Shown one piece after another: positions 54,739-64,000 of a stretch of 64,000 nt of DNA. The translations under genes and the position numbers were made by a program. The DNA lies in NCBI GenBank assembly GCA_020632595.1, contig JACKFF010000008.1, positions 62,001 to 126,000 on the forward strand, written 5' to 3'. The DNA comes from Nitrospiraceae bacterium. GTDB taxonomy: Bacteria; Nitrospirota; Nitrospiria; Nitrospirales; UBA8639. The notes beneath the pieces are model-generated. The model saw only the letters and a program-made list of their open reading frames with translations. It was not told the origin of the DNA and did no database searches. How positions within the stretch are numbered: position 1 is the stretch's first letter; the number at the start of each line of letters is the position of its first letter.

Positions 54739-56583
54739 ATGTGTGGAATAGCCGGAGAATTAATATTTCTCAATGCAACGGGCCCTAAGGTGGATTGGGA
54801 AAGAATCAGTTCGATGATGGCTCGTAGAGGACCGGATGACGAAGGGATATGGTCGGATAAAGACCGTTGCACCCTGGTGTTCCGCCGATTGGCCATTATC
54901 GACCTGAGCCAAAACGGACATCAGCCAATGACGGCTTGTAGTGGGCGTTTTGTGCTCGTCTTTAATGGAGAGATCTATAACTATAAGGACTTGCGGAGTC
55001 GATTAGAAAGCCAGGGAGTGCAGTTTCGTTCCAATAGTGACACCGAGGTGGTGTTATATGCGCTAATCGAGTGGGGTATGGCCGCATTAGATTCTTTTAA
55101 TGGTATGTTCGCGTTAGGTTTTTATGATAAAGCAGAAAAGCGGTTGTTACTCGCACGTGACCATGCGGGAATTAAACCACTCTACTATTTAACGCATTCC
55201 AAGGGGGTCGTATTTGCTTCCCAATATAATCAATTGCTGGCACATCCTTTTAGTCAGAACCTGAGCGTATCACAGGAGGCTCTAGGTCTCTATCTTCGGT
55301 TGGCCTATATTCCGGCGCCCTACGCACTTCTACAAAATTCTCACATGCTTGAACCGGGTACGTGGATCCAATTCACAGGAACGGGAGATATACAACAAGG
55401 ACAATATTTTCATTTTCCCCGCTGTGAAATGCCTTCCTTGAAAGGGGAAGAGGCCCTCGAGGCTGTTGACCATGTGATAGCAGAGGCGGTCAAACGGCAA
55501 TTAATCAGCGATGTGCCGGTAGGAGCTTTTCTCTCCGGTGGGATTGATTCGCCGCTGGTTGTGGCGAATATGAATGCATCAGGTACGAATACCATACGAA
55601 CCTTCACCATTGGGACGGGTGAGGAAGCGACGGATGAATCTAGTGATGCCATGCGGTATGCACGTGAGCTTGGAGTTGACCATGTGATAGAACGGGTGAA
55701 ACCGGATACGGCTCTTAATTGGGTCGATAAGGTCATTGATGCTTGCGGCGAACCCTTTGGAGATTATTCCATATTTCCAACCATGATGGTGTCGCATCTA
55801 GCCAGCCAGGACTTTAAAGTTATACTTTCCGGCGATGGAGGTGATGAATTGTTTTGGGGCTATCCACGGTTTGGTTCCTTAATCCGGACGGCGCAATATT
55901 TCAAACAACCATTTTTGTGGCGGCTGGCAAAAAAAGGGATAAAAAAACTAGCGGGGTTGCAAGACTACAGCCCTGATCTTTCTGGTGGTTCACTCGGAGA
56001 ATATCATCTTGCGAAGTTAACCCATCTCCCGAAAAGTTGGTTGGGACGGGTATGGCCTTCGCTACCTTCATGGCCATCGGACTTCACCCCGTTTGTCTAT
56101 GCATGTGGTGAACTGAATCATGTGGCACAATGGTCTCGATGGAGCGAATTTGTGGGCCATTTACCATATGTCCTTATGAAAGTGGACAGGGCAAGCATGT
56201 ATCATTCCCTGGAGGTAAGAGTACCACTTCTGGATCGGGAGGTAATTAACGTGGCCACACAGCTTGACTGGCGTGAGTGCTTTAACCTGAACCAGGGTAT
56301 TGGCAAATTGCCGTTGCGACACGCCTTAGGACGGCATACTACATTTCAATCGCGGACTAAACGCGGGTTTGAAGTGCCGATGGGATCATGGCTGAGAACT
56401 TCGCTTAGAGAGAGAGTTGAGGAAACTCTCATGAAACGGAATGAGATCCTGGGTATTGGAATTGAGAGAAAGGCCTTTCGGGAACTCTTTAATCTGCACC
56501 TTGCCGGTGAGCGGGATTATGCTTGGGGACTTTGGCCCATTCTCAGTTTGGCCTTGTGGGTGGATAAATATTATCATTCATGA
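54739..56583 (+). CDS. asnB: Asparagine synthase (glutamine-hydrolysing), AsnB type
   Basis: A 614-residue two-domain amidotransferase. The N-terminal glutaminase is class II with the nucleophilic Cys2 (MCGIAGEL), RRGPDDEGIW and VFNGEIYNYKDL. The synthetase domain has PVGAFLSGGIDSPLVV (PP-loop SGGxDS, about 263-275) and LSGDGGDELFWGY. In polysaccharide loci AsnB-like proteins often amidate sugar carboxyl groups rather than make free asparagine; that is the likely role here (inference). It is 80 bp downstream of the APH-like kinase. Confidence 0.92.
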   Translation: MCGIAGELIFLNATGPKVDWERISSMMARRGPDDEGIWSDKDRCTLVFRRLAIIDLSQNGHQPMTACSGRFVLVFNGEIYNYKDLRSRLESQGVQFRSNSDTEVVLYALIEWGMAALDSFNGMFALGFYDKAEKRLLLARDHAGIKPLYYLTHSKGVVFASQYNQLLAHPFSQNLSVSQEALGLYLRLAYIPAPYALLQNSHMLEPGTWIQFTGTGDIQQGQYFHFPRCEMPSLKGEEALEAVDHVIAEAVKRQLISDVPVGAFLSGGIDSPLVVANMNASGTNTIRTFTIGTGEEATDESSDAMRYARELGVDHVIERVKPDTALNWVDKVIDACGEPFGDYSIFPTMMVSHLASQDFKVILSGDGGDELFWGYPRFGSLIRTAQYFKQPFLWRLAKKGIKKLAGLQDYSPDLSGGSLGEYHLAKLTHLPKSWLGRVWPSLPSWPSDFTPFVYACGELNHVAQWSRWSEFVGHLPYVLMKVDRASMYHSLEVRVPLLDREVINVATQLDWRECFNLNQGIGKLPLRHALGRHTTFQSRTKRGFEVPMGSWLRTSLRERVEETLMKRNEILGIGIERKAFRELFNLHLAGERDYAWGLWPILSLALWVDKYYHS

Positions 56584-56868
56584 AGGTCAAATTAAATAGA
56601 CGGTCTGGGGATGGAAGAAAAGTCATGAAGAGCCAAATGAAAATTTTTCCCCAATGGTATAGATTGGAACGAGGTCTTTTTGATACGGGGAGAAAGAGCC
56701 GTTGACATAAATGATATCGCTGGAGTGGTGAGCCATAGAGTTCTCGCTAAAAGTGGGGAAATTTTTAAGGCTGACCCCTTGGCTCAGCGCCTGCGCCAGT
56801 TTATGCCGTCGTGAAATCCGATGGGTTATGAAATTATCACAAAGCCGACTGAATGAGAGTAGTAGGAT

Positions 56869-57846
56869 ATGCAATCAGATAAGAGAATAGAAATATCACC
56901 TTCTACGGCCCCAATGGTTTCGATAGCCATTCCGACCTATAATCGGGCCGATTCTTATTTGAAGGAGGCTATTCAAAGCGCTCTCAATCAAACATATCAA
57001 AATTTTGAAATTATTGTGTCAGATAATTGTTCCTCCGATAACACTGAATTGCTGGTGAAAAATTTTCAGGATCCTCGTATCAGATATTTTAAGCAAACTA
57101 CAAATATTGGTCAGAATAATAATTGCAATTTCTGCCTTGCGCAGGCTGGGGGCAAATATTTCATGCTCCTGTATGATGACGATTTAATTGATTCGGATTT
57201 TCTAGAAGTATGTATGAATGCCATACCGGCTCAAACTGATGTTGGGGTGGTGCTAACCGGAGTCCGGGAAATCAATGAGAAAGGGAACATGCTTGGACAA
57301 TGTCAAAATTTGTCCCAAGGATCTTCAGTTGACGAATTTTTTCTGGACTGGTTTGCTAATAGAACCGCCTTATATTTGTGTAGCACATTATATCTGACTC
57401 AAGCTCTTCGGGAGATTGGCGGGTTTCAGTCTAAAACCTATACATATACCGATGTGGTGGCGACGGCGAAAGTGATGGCCAAATATCCGAGGGTGGATGT
57501 GAGGGCCGTTAAAGCCAGTTTTCGTCGTCATGCCAAGAACTTAAGCGGATCGGTAAATATAGATGCGTGGTGCGAAGATAGCCTGTATCTGCTGGAGGTG
57601 CTCTGTGAACTGGTTCCGTCACAGAAGACAGTCCTTATCAGGGAAGGCATGCCGTATTTTTGTAGAGCGAATTATATAATGGCTTCGTTGACGAATGGGT
57701 TGGCTAAACGCCTCAGTGCTTACTGGAGAGTCTCTCAAAGATTTAACCATTCTTATCCCTGGGCGAAATGGTTCTATAACCGGAATGTGGTTCCGCCCAT
57801 TCGGTATTATAAAGGAAGAATTTGGCAGCGCCTTTGGGGGAATTGA
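56869..57846 (+). CDS. Family 2 glycosyltransferase
   Basis: A 325-residue GT-A-fold transferase. MVSIAIPTYNRADSYLKEAIQSALNQTYQNFEIIVSDNCSSDNT is the GT2 start, and KYFMLLYDDDLIDSDFLEVC supplies the metal-binding DDD. The later part (REIGGFQSKTYTYTDVVATAKVMAKY) contains an acidic region in place of the usual ED motif. An AGGA lies shortly before the ATG. It follows asnB by 285 bp; the gap on the right is a decayed stretch. Donor and acceptor are unknown. Confidence 0.9.
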   Translation: MQSDKRIEISPSTAPMVSIAIPTYNRADSYLKEAIQSALNQTYQNFEIIVSDNCSSDNTELLVKNFQDPRIRYFKQTTNIGQNNNCNFCLAQAGGKYFMLLYDDDLIDSDFLEVCMNAIPAQTDVGVVLTGVREINEKGNMLGQCQNLSQGSSVDEFFLDWFANRTALYLCSTLYLTQALREIGGFQSKTYTYTDVVATAKVMAKYPRVDVRAVKASFRRHAKNLSGSVNIDAWCEDSLYLLEVLCELVPSQKTVLIREGMPYFCRANYIMASLTNGLAKRLSAYWRVSQRFNHSYPWAKWFYNRNVVPPIRYYKGRIWQRLWGN

Positions 57847-59053
57847 AGCCAAATTTTTGGATTGGACCAATTCTGCCACCCCTGTGGGTCTAAAATTGAG
57901 AAACCGAAGGATTTCTGTCCTGACTCTCTGTCGAAGGTGCCCCCTATATTGGAGGAAGATCGCCGTCCTGGAAAACTGGCCGGCGGTTGCGGCCAAGCAG
58001 CAAAGATAAAATCATTGCGGGCGGGGAAATTCATAAAATGAACATTGCGGTAATAAGCGTCAAGTTGAGCGCGGAAAATTGGTGCTCGGGGTATTTTCCA
58101 TTCAGCGGCTGTAGGTGTTCCGGGTGGGGACCCGGGGGAAAATCAGTCGGTTGGTAAAATGGACAATTTGATGGTTTTTAAACTGGATGGCTCTGTGGGC
58201 TTGTTCACTTTTTGCACCTGCAGCGCAAGCTGGCGCAGATACTAAAAAGCCTGTGGACCTCGTGATGAGGGATGCTCTCCATCTCGAAAGCTCGCGTTCA
58301 AGGAAAAGCCGTTCGTGCCTCTTAAAGACCGGAATATTGGCCCATAGGGTAACTTAAATGTTGTTACTCAGTGGAATACCATATCGCAGGATAACCCTCG
58401 AAGCCTACACCCAACATCGTCTCATCATGGATGCCATCTTGCGAAGCTTCATTGTCATCAATGCGGCCACCCCGCGCTCGCGCCGGGAAATCTAAGCGCG
58501 CCATTTAGCCATTGTGCATCATATTTGGTATCGGAAAAAATTGTGGAACAGGATCAATGAGGATTTTCCAGGAATTGATGAATCTATACGTCAGAGGCTT
58601 GAAGCTGAAAGAGGATAGGCAAAGAACTTTCCCTATTTCCCCAAATCCTTTTCGTGAAGCAAAGCAGGAGAAGGCACTATTCCACCGGTTTTGATCCGTA
58701 TTTCATGAAGATGATTAATTGATATTCAGTGGTAATTTTACTTCTCCTTGGCGGCATCCTGAGTTCAGGGCGAAGAATCCGGGTATGAGCAATCTAACCC
58801 CATTCCAGATAACTCCCGTGTAATGGCAGAAGTTCCGGTATATTTGGCAGGAAGCTAACTGAGTGCGAATGGATGTCAGCCTCGCAAGTATTCGTGATGA
58901 AAGGTTTGCCTGCAAATCCTTATATCTCCGTTCCCCAAAGGCCGAGGACAATGTCGTGATATCCTTTGCGCGATATCTGAATGCCCAAGTTGGACCAGAC
59001 GCCAATGACATTCATCATAAGACAGCTAAAATTTATCCTGGAATGCCTGAAAA
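57847..59053 (+). other. 1.2 kb gene-poor stretch in the polysaccharide locus
   Basis: No intact gene was found. A fragment at 58388-58618 is described separately. The remainder shows short frames on both strands without family features, likely remains of one or more lost genes. Confidence 0.4.
58388..58618 (+). pseudogene. Possible gene remnant
   Basis: One frame reads RITLEAYTQHRLIMDAILRS, on to NAATPRSRREI, a TAA, then ARHLAIVHHIWYRKKLWNRINEDFPGIDESIRQRLEAERG and TAG at 58616-58618. The amphipathic, charge-rich text looks protein-like across the internal stop. The first part weakly recalls the C-terminal helix region of GntR/FadR-type regulators, but this is not secure. Confidence 0.25.
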
Positions 59054-60289
59054 ATGAAAATACTCTATGTTTGTGATTGCCTACCTACATTTGTTCTGAA
59101 TGAAATAATCGAATTGAAGAATCACGGGCATGAAATGTTCATCCTGGCAAACGATTCTAGCAAGCTTTATAAGGCTGTTCATGGGCCAATTGTTATGAAA
59201 AATGGATTGGATAAACAATTTCAGAGATTTTTTATCGTCAAAAACAGAAAGCAGAAGTATGTCACTTTTTTTCAAAAGTTGCTGGCGGATATCTTTGCGC
59301 ATCCCCAATGTGCGACAAAGGCTTGTTGGAAGCTTTTAAGAAATTATTCAAATCTGAAATGTGGAGTCATCGATTATCTGGATATACGGAGTTTTTTTGA
59401 TTTAGGAATTGACATCATTCACTCACCATTCTCAACCCCGCGAATGATCGACAAAGTGTATTTACTGTCAAAAATACTAAATACGCCTTTTACATTATGC
59501 TTTAGGGCGCATGATCTATATTATGGCAATAATATGAATGAACACATCAGAAGGAGTGCAGTAATCGAAAAAGCTGCGCAAATCATTACGATTGCCGGGT
59601 ACAATAGAGATTTTTTAAAGAAGAATCTGGCCATTAAAAAAGACATCGAAATTATTCACAGCGCAATTGATCCCAAGAGTTTTCAGACGAAAGGGGCCTC
59701 GAGATCCCCAAACTCGATAATTGCCGTAGGTCGTCTAGATGACCAAAAAGGCGTAATCTATCTTATTAAAGCCTGTCAAATATTACATGCCCGGGAAATT
59801 GAGTATAAGTGTACGATAATCGGTGATGGGCCGGAAAAGGAGTCCTGCCAAAAATTTATTGCCGAACGGCGCATTCCCAACATGCATCTTATTGACTATT
59901 TGCCAAATGAGGCAGTGAAAGAACATTTGGACCGTGCAACGGTGTTTGTTTTGCCATGTGAAATTGCTTCGGATGGGAGAAGAGATATCCTGGCGAATGC
60001 GTTAAAGGAAGCCATGGCCATGCAAATTCCGGTCATCACTTCAAAAATGTGCGGAATAGAAGAGTTGGTTGATGATGGAGTAAATGGAATGTTAGTTCCT
60101 CCTCAAAGCCCTGAGGCGCTTGCCGACGCGATTGAAACACTCATAAAAAATCCGGAACGGGGAAAAACAATGGGAATAGAAGGAAGGAAAAAAATAGAAA
60201 GGCATTTTAACATAGAAACTGAAGTCCAAAAACTACAAAATATATTGAGACAGGCGGTCTCCCGCACAACCATCCACACGCTTCCTTGA
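59054..60289 (+). CDS. Family 4 glycosyltransferase
   Basis: A 411-residue GT-B transferase. N-terminal KILYVCDCLPTFVLNEIIELKNHGHEMFIL, IIHSPFSTPRMID and a FRAHDLYYGN loop form the acceptor domain. The C-terminal half is classic GT4: NSIIAVGRLDDQKGVIYLIKAC, YKCTIIGDGPEKES, ATVFVLPCEIASDGRRDILANALKEAMAMQIPVITSKMCGIEELV with the E-x7-E motif, then GMLVPPQSPEALADAIETL. The ATG overlaps the A-rich end of an untranslated stretch; GGA lies upstream. Likely adds a sugar during repeat-unit assembly. Confidence 0.9.
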   Translation: MKILYVCDCLPTFVLNEIIELKNHGHEMFILANDSSKLYKAVHGPIVMKNGLDKQFQRFFIVKNRKQKYVTFFQKLLADIFAHPQCATKACWKLLRNYSNLKCGVIDYLDIRSFFDLGIDIIHSPFSTPRMIDKVYLLSKILNTPFTLCFRAHDLYYGNNMNEHIRRSAVIEKAAQIITIAGYNRDFLKKNLAIKKDIEIIHSAIDPKSFQTKGASRSPNSIIAVGRLDDQKGVIYLIKACQILHAREIEYKCTIIGDGPEKESCQKFIAERRIPNMHLIDYLPNEAVKEHLDRATVFVLPCEIASDGRRDILANALKEAMAMQIPVITSKMCGIEELVDDGVNGMLVPPQSPEALADAIETLIKNPERGKTMGIEGRKKIERHFNIETEVQKLQNILRQAVSRTTIHTLP

Positions 60290-60681
60290 ATTGGAAAGTA
60301 TTCCAATGAGGCATTCCTTGGAGGGCCGTTCAAATCCAGGATTCTCTGCCGGTAGCAGTCAATCCTTACTGGCACCGGATAGCGATTATGTCCGAAGAAA
60401 CGAATGTGCGGCTTCAGATATTGAAGATTTAGAATCAGAATGATTTGGTATTTGGCCCGGTAAAATTTTCAAGGGATCTCAGTGAATATATATGAAGTCC
60501 TTACTAGGGGATTTCAATTTTTAACTGTTGCATCTCAAATTCATTCGCTCACATTTGGCGAGAGGATAAGATGAGGGGAAAAATGATGGTGAAAATGGGA
60601 TATCTGTTGAGAAGAGCAGAGCGGATTATGTGTGATTTCCTATCTCATTTTGAAAAATAAGAAAGTTAAACAGGTGTTCAA
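60290..60681 (+). other. Gene-free stretch of about 390 bases
   Basis: No gene recognised. A small hairpin TTGGAA/TTCCAA lies directly after the upstream stop, without a T tract. Confidence 0.35.
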
Positions 60682-61665
60682 ATGCCATCTCTGATTAGTG
60701 TGGTTATTCCTGCCTATAATGCTGAAGTGTTTATTGGTCAAACAATACAGAGTGTGTTAGACCAAACTTACCCTTGGCATGAAATCATTGTGGTTGACGA
60801 TGGGTCTACCGATAGCACAAAGGAAGCTTTGAAACGCTTCGAGGGCAGGATTCGCTATCTGCATCAGCAGAACAAAGGTCCGTCGGCTGCAAGAAATACG
60901 GGTATACAAAGCGCAAAAGGAGATTTTATTTGCTTCCTGGATGCCGATGACCTCTGGATTCCTGAAAAGCTGGAAGTGCAGTTGGCCTTTATGGAGGCCA
61001 ATCCGGACATTGCTCTTGTCTGTTCCGACTATGAAGAATTTAATGAAGAGGCCATTGTTCTTTCATCTTTTCTTGCGGAAAAACACCATATGTTTCCAAC
61101 ATGTCCCATTGTGGCAGGCCCTCTGGATAATGCGTTTGAAAAACTAGTTTTTGAAAATTTTGTCGGAACACCAACTGTGATGCTTAGAAAGTCATGCTTG
61201 GAAAAGGCCGGAGTATTTGATGAAGAAATACGATCGGTGGAAGACAGAGATTTATGGTTGCGGATATCCGCCTGGTATAGGATTGCATGTATCCCACAAA
61301 TCTTCTGCAAGAAACGGGTTCATCAAATGAATGTTTCAAAGCAAACAGAGTTGGCTCTACGTGGAAAGATTCGAGTGCTAGAGAAGAATTGGAAACTATT
61401 TCCTCAATTGGTCCCGGACCGTATGTGGAGAACCCACCTTGCAGAGGCCTACTGTCAGCTTGGTTATCATTTGCTTGAAAAAAATCAAAGGAAGGCTGCG
61501 TTAAAAGCGGGCATGTTGAGTCTGAAGCATATGGTATTCCGAAGTCATAGAGACACATCTCTAAAATTAACGCCATGGTGGATGAGCGTGGGATTGATTC
61601 CGGCAGCTCTTTTGGGTTGGAAGTTAAGTCGATCTCTGTGGCAACCCCTAAAGGAATTGAAGTAG
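60682..61665 (+). CDS. Family 2 glycosyltransferase
   Basis: A 327-residue GT2 enzyme. SLISVVIPAYNAEVFIGQTIQSVLDQTYPWHEIIVVDDGSTDST, GPSAARNTGIQSAKGDFICFLDADDLWIPEKL with the DxD metal site, and a later SVEDRDLWLRIS (ED acid/base region) are all present. The C-terminus has a short hydrophobic tail (WWMSVGLIPAALLGWKL) that may rest on the membrane. AGGTG lies six bases before the ATG. The donor is unknown. Confidence 0.92.
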   Translation: MPSLISVVIPAYNAEVFIGQTIQSVLDQTYPWHEIIVVDDGSTDSTKEALKRFEGRIRYLHQQNKGPSAARNTGIQSAKGDFICFLDADDLWIPEKLEVQLAFMEANPDIALVCSDYEEFNEEAIVLSSFLAEKHHMFPTCPIVAGPLDNAFEKLVFENFVGTPTVMLRKSCLEKAGVFDEEIRSVEDRDLWLRISAWYRIACIPQIFCKKRVHQMNVSKQTELALRGKIRVLEKNWKLFPQLVPDRMWRTHLAEAYCQLGYHLLEKNQRKAALKAGMLSLKHMVFRSHRDTSLKLTPWWMSVGLIPAALLGWKLSRSLWQPLKELK

Positions 61666-61925
61666 GGCGTTCAATGGCAGTTTCCTGGAACAAGGGTCTG
61701 AGTTATTGCAACATGTGAGGAGAACTGGAAATGCAAGTGTGCGACGGGGCAAGGATTTAGATTTTTCGATAAACTAATGAATAAGCGGCTTTTATCGATC
61801 AAAAAACTGGTAAGGATGGGTTGAAGCCAGCCAGATCGGGTTTATTTAAAGTGCCGGTAGGCAAGAGGCTTATGGGGTACGCACTTCGGACTGGTTCAAT
61901 TTTCAACTGACGCAAGCAATTCTCA

Positions 61926-63347
61926 ATGAAATCTGTAGTGATGATCTCATTCAATTTTCCCCCCGATGGAAGTGCCGGGGTGTATCGTCCGCTTCGCTTC
62001 GTGCGTCATTTGCCGGATGTGGGTTGGCAACCTACGGTGGTCGCATCCGGTAATACGCAGCAGGGAAGGTATGATCCCGGCTTATTGTCATTGGTGCCTG
62101 ACCATGTTGAGGTTGTGCGGGTTCCCGGTGCGGATATATGGCAACGATTCCAGTCCTGGCGGGCGGGGAGGTTAACCAAAGCGCCCTCCGGCTGTCACCC
62201 GGAAAATGTCAGCCAAATCCATGAAATTGCACCTTCTTCCCTGCGATCGTATTTGAGAAGTTTCGTGAGGAAGGCTGAAAGTTATTATTATCACCCGGAT
62301 TTGGCCATGCCTTGGATCACGCCAGGCACGACTGCCACGGTGAAGGTGTGTCAGCGGATTGGCGCAAAGGTGATCTGGGTGACAGGAGGGCCGTGGTCCT
62401 CGTTTGTGGTGGCGAGAAAGGCTTCATTGCTTACCGGAGTGCCCTATGTACTCGACTTTCGAGATTCATGGACCTTGGCAGGCAGTCCCTTCGATGATGA
62501 GCGCCCTCAGTGGGCAAAACGACGGGATCGTCGTCTCTTGTATCAGATTTTTGAAGGAGCCAAAGCCGTGACATTTCGGTACCATTCAGAGGCCGAATGT
62601 TACTGGCGAGCCTACCCAGGAGCAATAGACCCATCCCGCATTCATATTATCCCCAATGGTTTTGACGGCACAATTGCCGAATACAACCCTGATGCAGGGA
62701 GTCAAACCACATGTGTGGTCTTGTATGCCGGGACGATCGCGCCCTATCGGTATGATACCCTGCTACAAGGAATAAGCTTGCTTAAGCAAACTTCACCGGT
62801 CCATGCCAGGCATTTACAACTGCTGTTCGTTGGTGAAGGTACGGAGGCAATTAATCGTGCGGCAGGCATGTTGGGTGTCTTGGATGTTGTAAAAGTTATG
62901 TCAGCTGTTTCCTATGCAGAAGTTTGTCGCCTGCAGGCAGAAGCCGATGCGCTCCTCCTACTTGGGTTGATTCCTATGAAAGGATATGAGTTATGCGGGA
63001 GTAAGGTCTTTTCCTATCTGAAGGCAGGCCGTCCGATTATCGGAATCGTCCCACAAGATGAAATGAGAACCGTTCTGCATCGGGTAGGGGTGAGGACAAT
63101 CGCGGATATAGATTCGCCCTCCGAGATTGCGACTGTGTTTCGCCAGGTGCTTGAGGCATGGCGTGAGGGCACGCTATCCTCCTTCCTTCCTGATCGGACA
63201 AGCAGCGAAACGTATTCGGCTAAGCAGCAGACCATGGCTCTGGTTCATGCTCTTGAGGGGGGACCTCCGGTTGACCCGTTTGTTCCGGGCTCGGTGGAAA
63301 TCCCACCCAGTTTACAGGGAGATATTGGAAAGGCTGGATGGATTTAA
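61926..63347 (+). CDS. Family 4 glycosyltransferase
   Basis: A 473-residue GT-B-type transferase. The start SVVMISFNFPPDGSAGVYRPLRFVRHLPDVGWQPTVVA and IWVTGGPWSSFVVARKASLLTGVPYVLDFRDSWTL are typical of this GT4 subgroup, as are TTCVVLYAGTIAPYRYDTLLQGI, LLFVGEGTEAI, and YELCGSKVFSYLKAGRPIIGI. The nucleotide-sugar domain is complete. The C-terminal 40 residues are proline-rich and unusual. It is followed by a deacetylase-like gene 110 bp on. Confidence 0.87.
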   Translation: MKSVVMISFNFPPDGSAGVYRPLRFVRHLPDVGWQPTVVASGNTQQGRYDPGLLSLVPDHVEVVRVPGADIWQRFQSWRAGRLTKAPSGCHPENVSQIHEIAPSSLRSYLRSFVRKAESYYYHPDLAMPWITPGTTATVKVCQRIGAKVIWVTGGPWSSFVVARKASLLTGVPYVLDFRDSWTLAGSPFDDERPQWAKRRDRRLLYQIFEGAKAVTFRYHSEAECYWRAYPGAIDPSRIHIIPNGFDGTIAEYNPDAGSQTTCVVLYAGTIAPYRYDTLLQGISLLKQTSPVHARHLQLLFVGEGTEAINRAAGMLGVLDVVKVMSAVSYAEVCRLQAEADALLLLGLIPMKGYELCGSKVFSYLKAGRPIIGIVPQDEMRTVLHRVGVRTIADIDSPSEIATVFRQVLEAWREGTLSSFLPDRTSSETYSAKQQTMALVHALEGGPPVDPFVPGSVEIPPSLQGDIGKAGWI

Positions 63348-63456
63348 GAAGGCAGTTGAGACGATGTGTCCCTGAAAGCTCACATGGAGCATGGACCTCG
63401 CGTGTATCTTTTTTGAATTCCTGCTGCATGGATCCTTATGCGTAGAAGGAAGCACA

Positions 63457-64000
63457 ATGTATTTCTGTATTCGTGACGACGATACGAATTTTTTTACGAC
63501 GCCTGATGACCTTGAGCACGCATATGGGGAAATTAGCCGATGGGGGCCGATTTCTTTGGCCATTATTCCTTTTTGTCGTCCTGGAACCAATAGAGCCGTT
63601 CCTGAACATGTCAAGGATCGGTTATCCATCCATCCACTGCACAAAAATCGGTCGCTTGTGGAGTATCTCCGCAACGGAATTGCTCAAGGTCGTTTCGAAG
63701 CGATGCTCCATGGATTTTATCATGATGAGGAACATGGTAGACCGGAGTTCGCACAGGGATCCGATTTAGCTAAGCGGGTCGTGGATGGACGAAAATATCT
63801 GGAAGATCTCTTAGGCGCCAGTATTCGGGTTTTTGTTCCACCTCACAACACAATCGGACGCCAGGGATTACGTGCCATTGCCCGAGAGGGGCTGCACCTG
63901 GGAGGGGTTGCGGGGCTTCGGGGAGGGTGGCCGCTGACTTCACTGAAAACCTGGTTGCTGTGGTCGAGACTCTATCATTGGCGGAAAACCGGAGGATTGG
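63457..64000 (+). CDS. Polysaccharide-deacetylase-like protein (N-terminal part, cut by window end)
   Basis: The frame opens at ATG 63457 and has no stop before the window ends, giving at least 181 residues. AAGGA lies seven bases before the ATG. CIRDDDTNFFTTPDDLEHAY carries the metal-site Asp pair of NodB-like deacetylases, ISLAIIPFCRPG and MLHGFYHDEEH the next motif (HGxxHDE in place of HSxxH), and RVFVPPHNTIGRQGL the PPxN/H substrate segment. It resembles DUF2334/polysaccharide deacetylase-type enzymes that remove N-acetyl groups from sugars. No signal peptide is seen. Fits modification of a locus product. Confidence 0.75.
   Translation, partial: MYFCIRDDDTNFFTTPDDLEHAYGEISRWGPISLAIIPFCRPGTNRAVPEHVKDRLSIHPLHKNRSLVEYLRNGIAQGRFEAMLHGFYHDEEHGRPEFAQGSDLAKRVVDGRKYLEDLLGASIRVFVPPHNTIGRQGLRAIAREGLHLGGVAGLRGGWPLTSLKTWLLWSRLYHWRKTGGL

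Overview
The window reads as chromosome of a nitrite-oxidising bacterium, most likely a Nitrospira (phylum Nitrospirota). The case rests on the left end: a TorD-like chaperone fragment followed by a protein with the features of the periplasmic haem-b gamma subunit of type II DMSO-reductase enzymes (NxrC of nitrite oxidoreductase), a second NxrC-like gene, and two pentahaem cytochromes c. The genus is an inference from gene content. No rRNA, tRNA or CRISPR array was recognised.

Region 1 (1-11.5 kb), respiratory and export genes on the + strand: TorD-like chaperone (partial), NxrC, a terminator, a cobalamin-type radical SAM protein, a polytopic membrane protein, a TPR protein, TatA and an NHL-repeat protein. 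A compact row follows: NxrC-like subunit, PDZ protein and two related pentahaem cytochromes c. Region 2 (11.5-20.2 kb), housekeeping: ilvD, a methyltransferase, a Gfo/Idh/MocA oxidoreductase with an unassigned partner, KpsF/KdsD arabinose-5-phosphate isomerase and an O-antigen ligase/polymerase-like protein.

Region 3 (20.2-34.7 kb), a gene-poor and repeat-rich island. Three large secreted proteins are built from shared modules: purple-acid-phosphatase-like, VCBS/FG-GAP repeats, PKD, a module beginning GFTAYNDLAW, and a module beginning PLTISNLTV. Two phosphatase genes lie in opposite orientation and carry a near-identical 1.3 kb segment as an inverted repeat. A decayed IS3-family element sits between them and a second decayed IS3-family element lies at the right edge of the island.

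Region 4 (35-64 kb), a surface-polysaccharide locus on the + strand. It opens with a specialised NusG/RfaH-type antiterminator and a 0.8 kb leader containing an ops-like 12-mer. Next come an LhgO-like oxidase and a sugar cassette: RfbF-type CDP-glucose synthase, SDR, C-methyltransferase, RfbC-type epimerase, DUF4910 peptidase-like protein, nucleotidyltransferase and a second SDR. The remainder holds five glycosyltransferases, a five-bladed-propeller protein, an SGNH hydrolase, Wzm/Wzt ABC export, an APH-like kinase, an asparagine synthase, and a polysaccharide-deacetylase-like gene cut by the window end. At least one gene in this locus has decayed (about 52.8-53.3 kb). The locus probably makes a polymer with a modified, perhaps C-methylated, deoxysugar that is exported by the Wzm/Wzt route.
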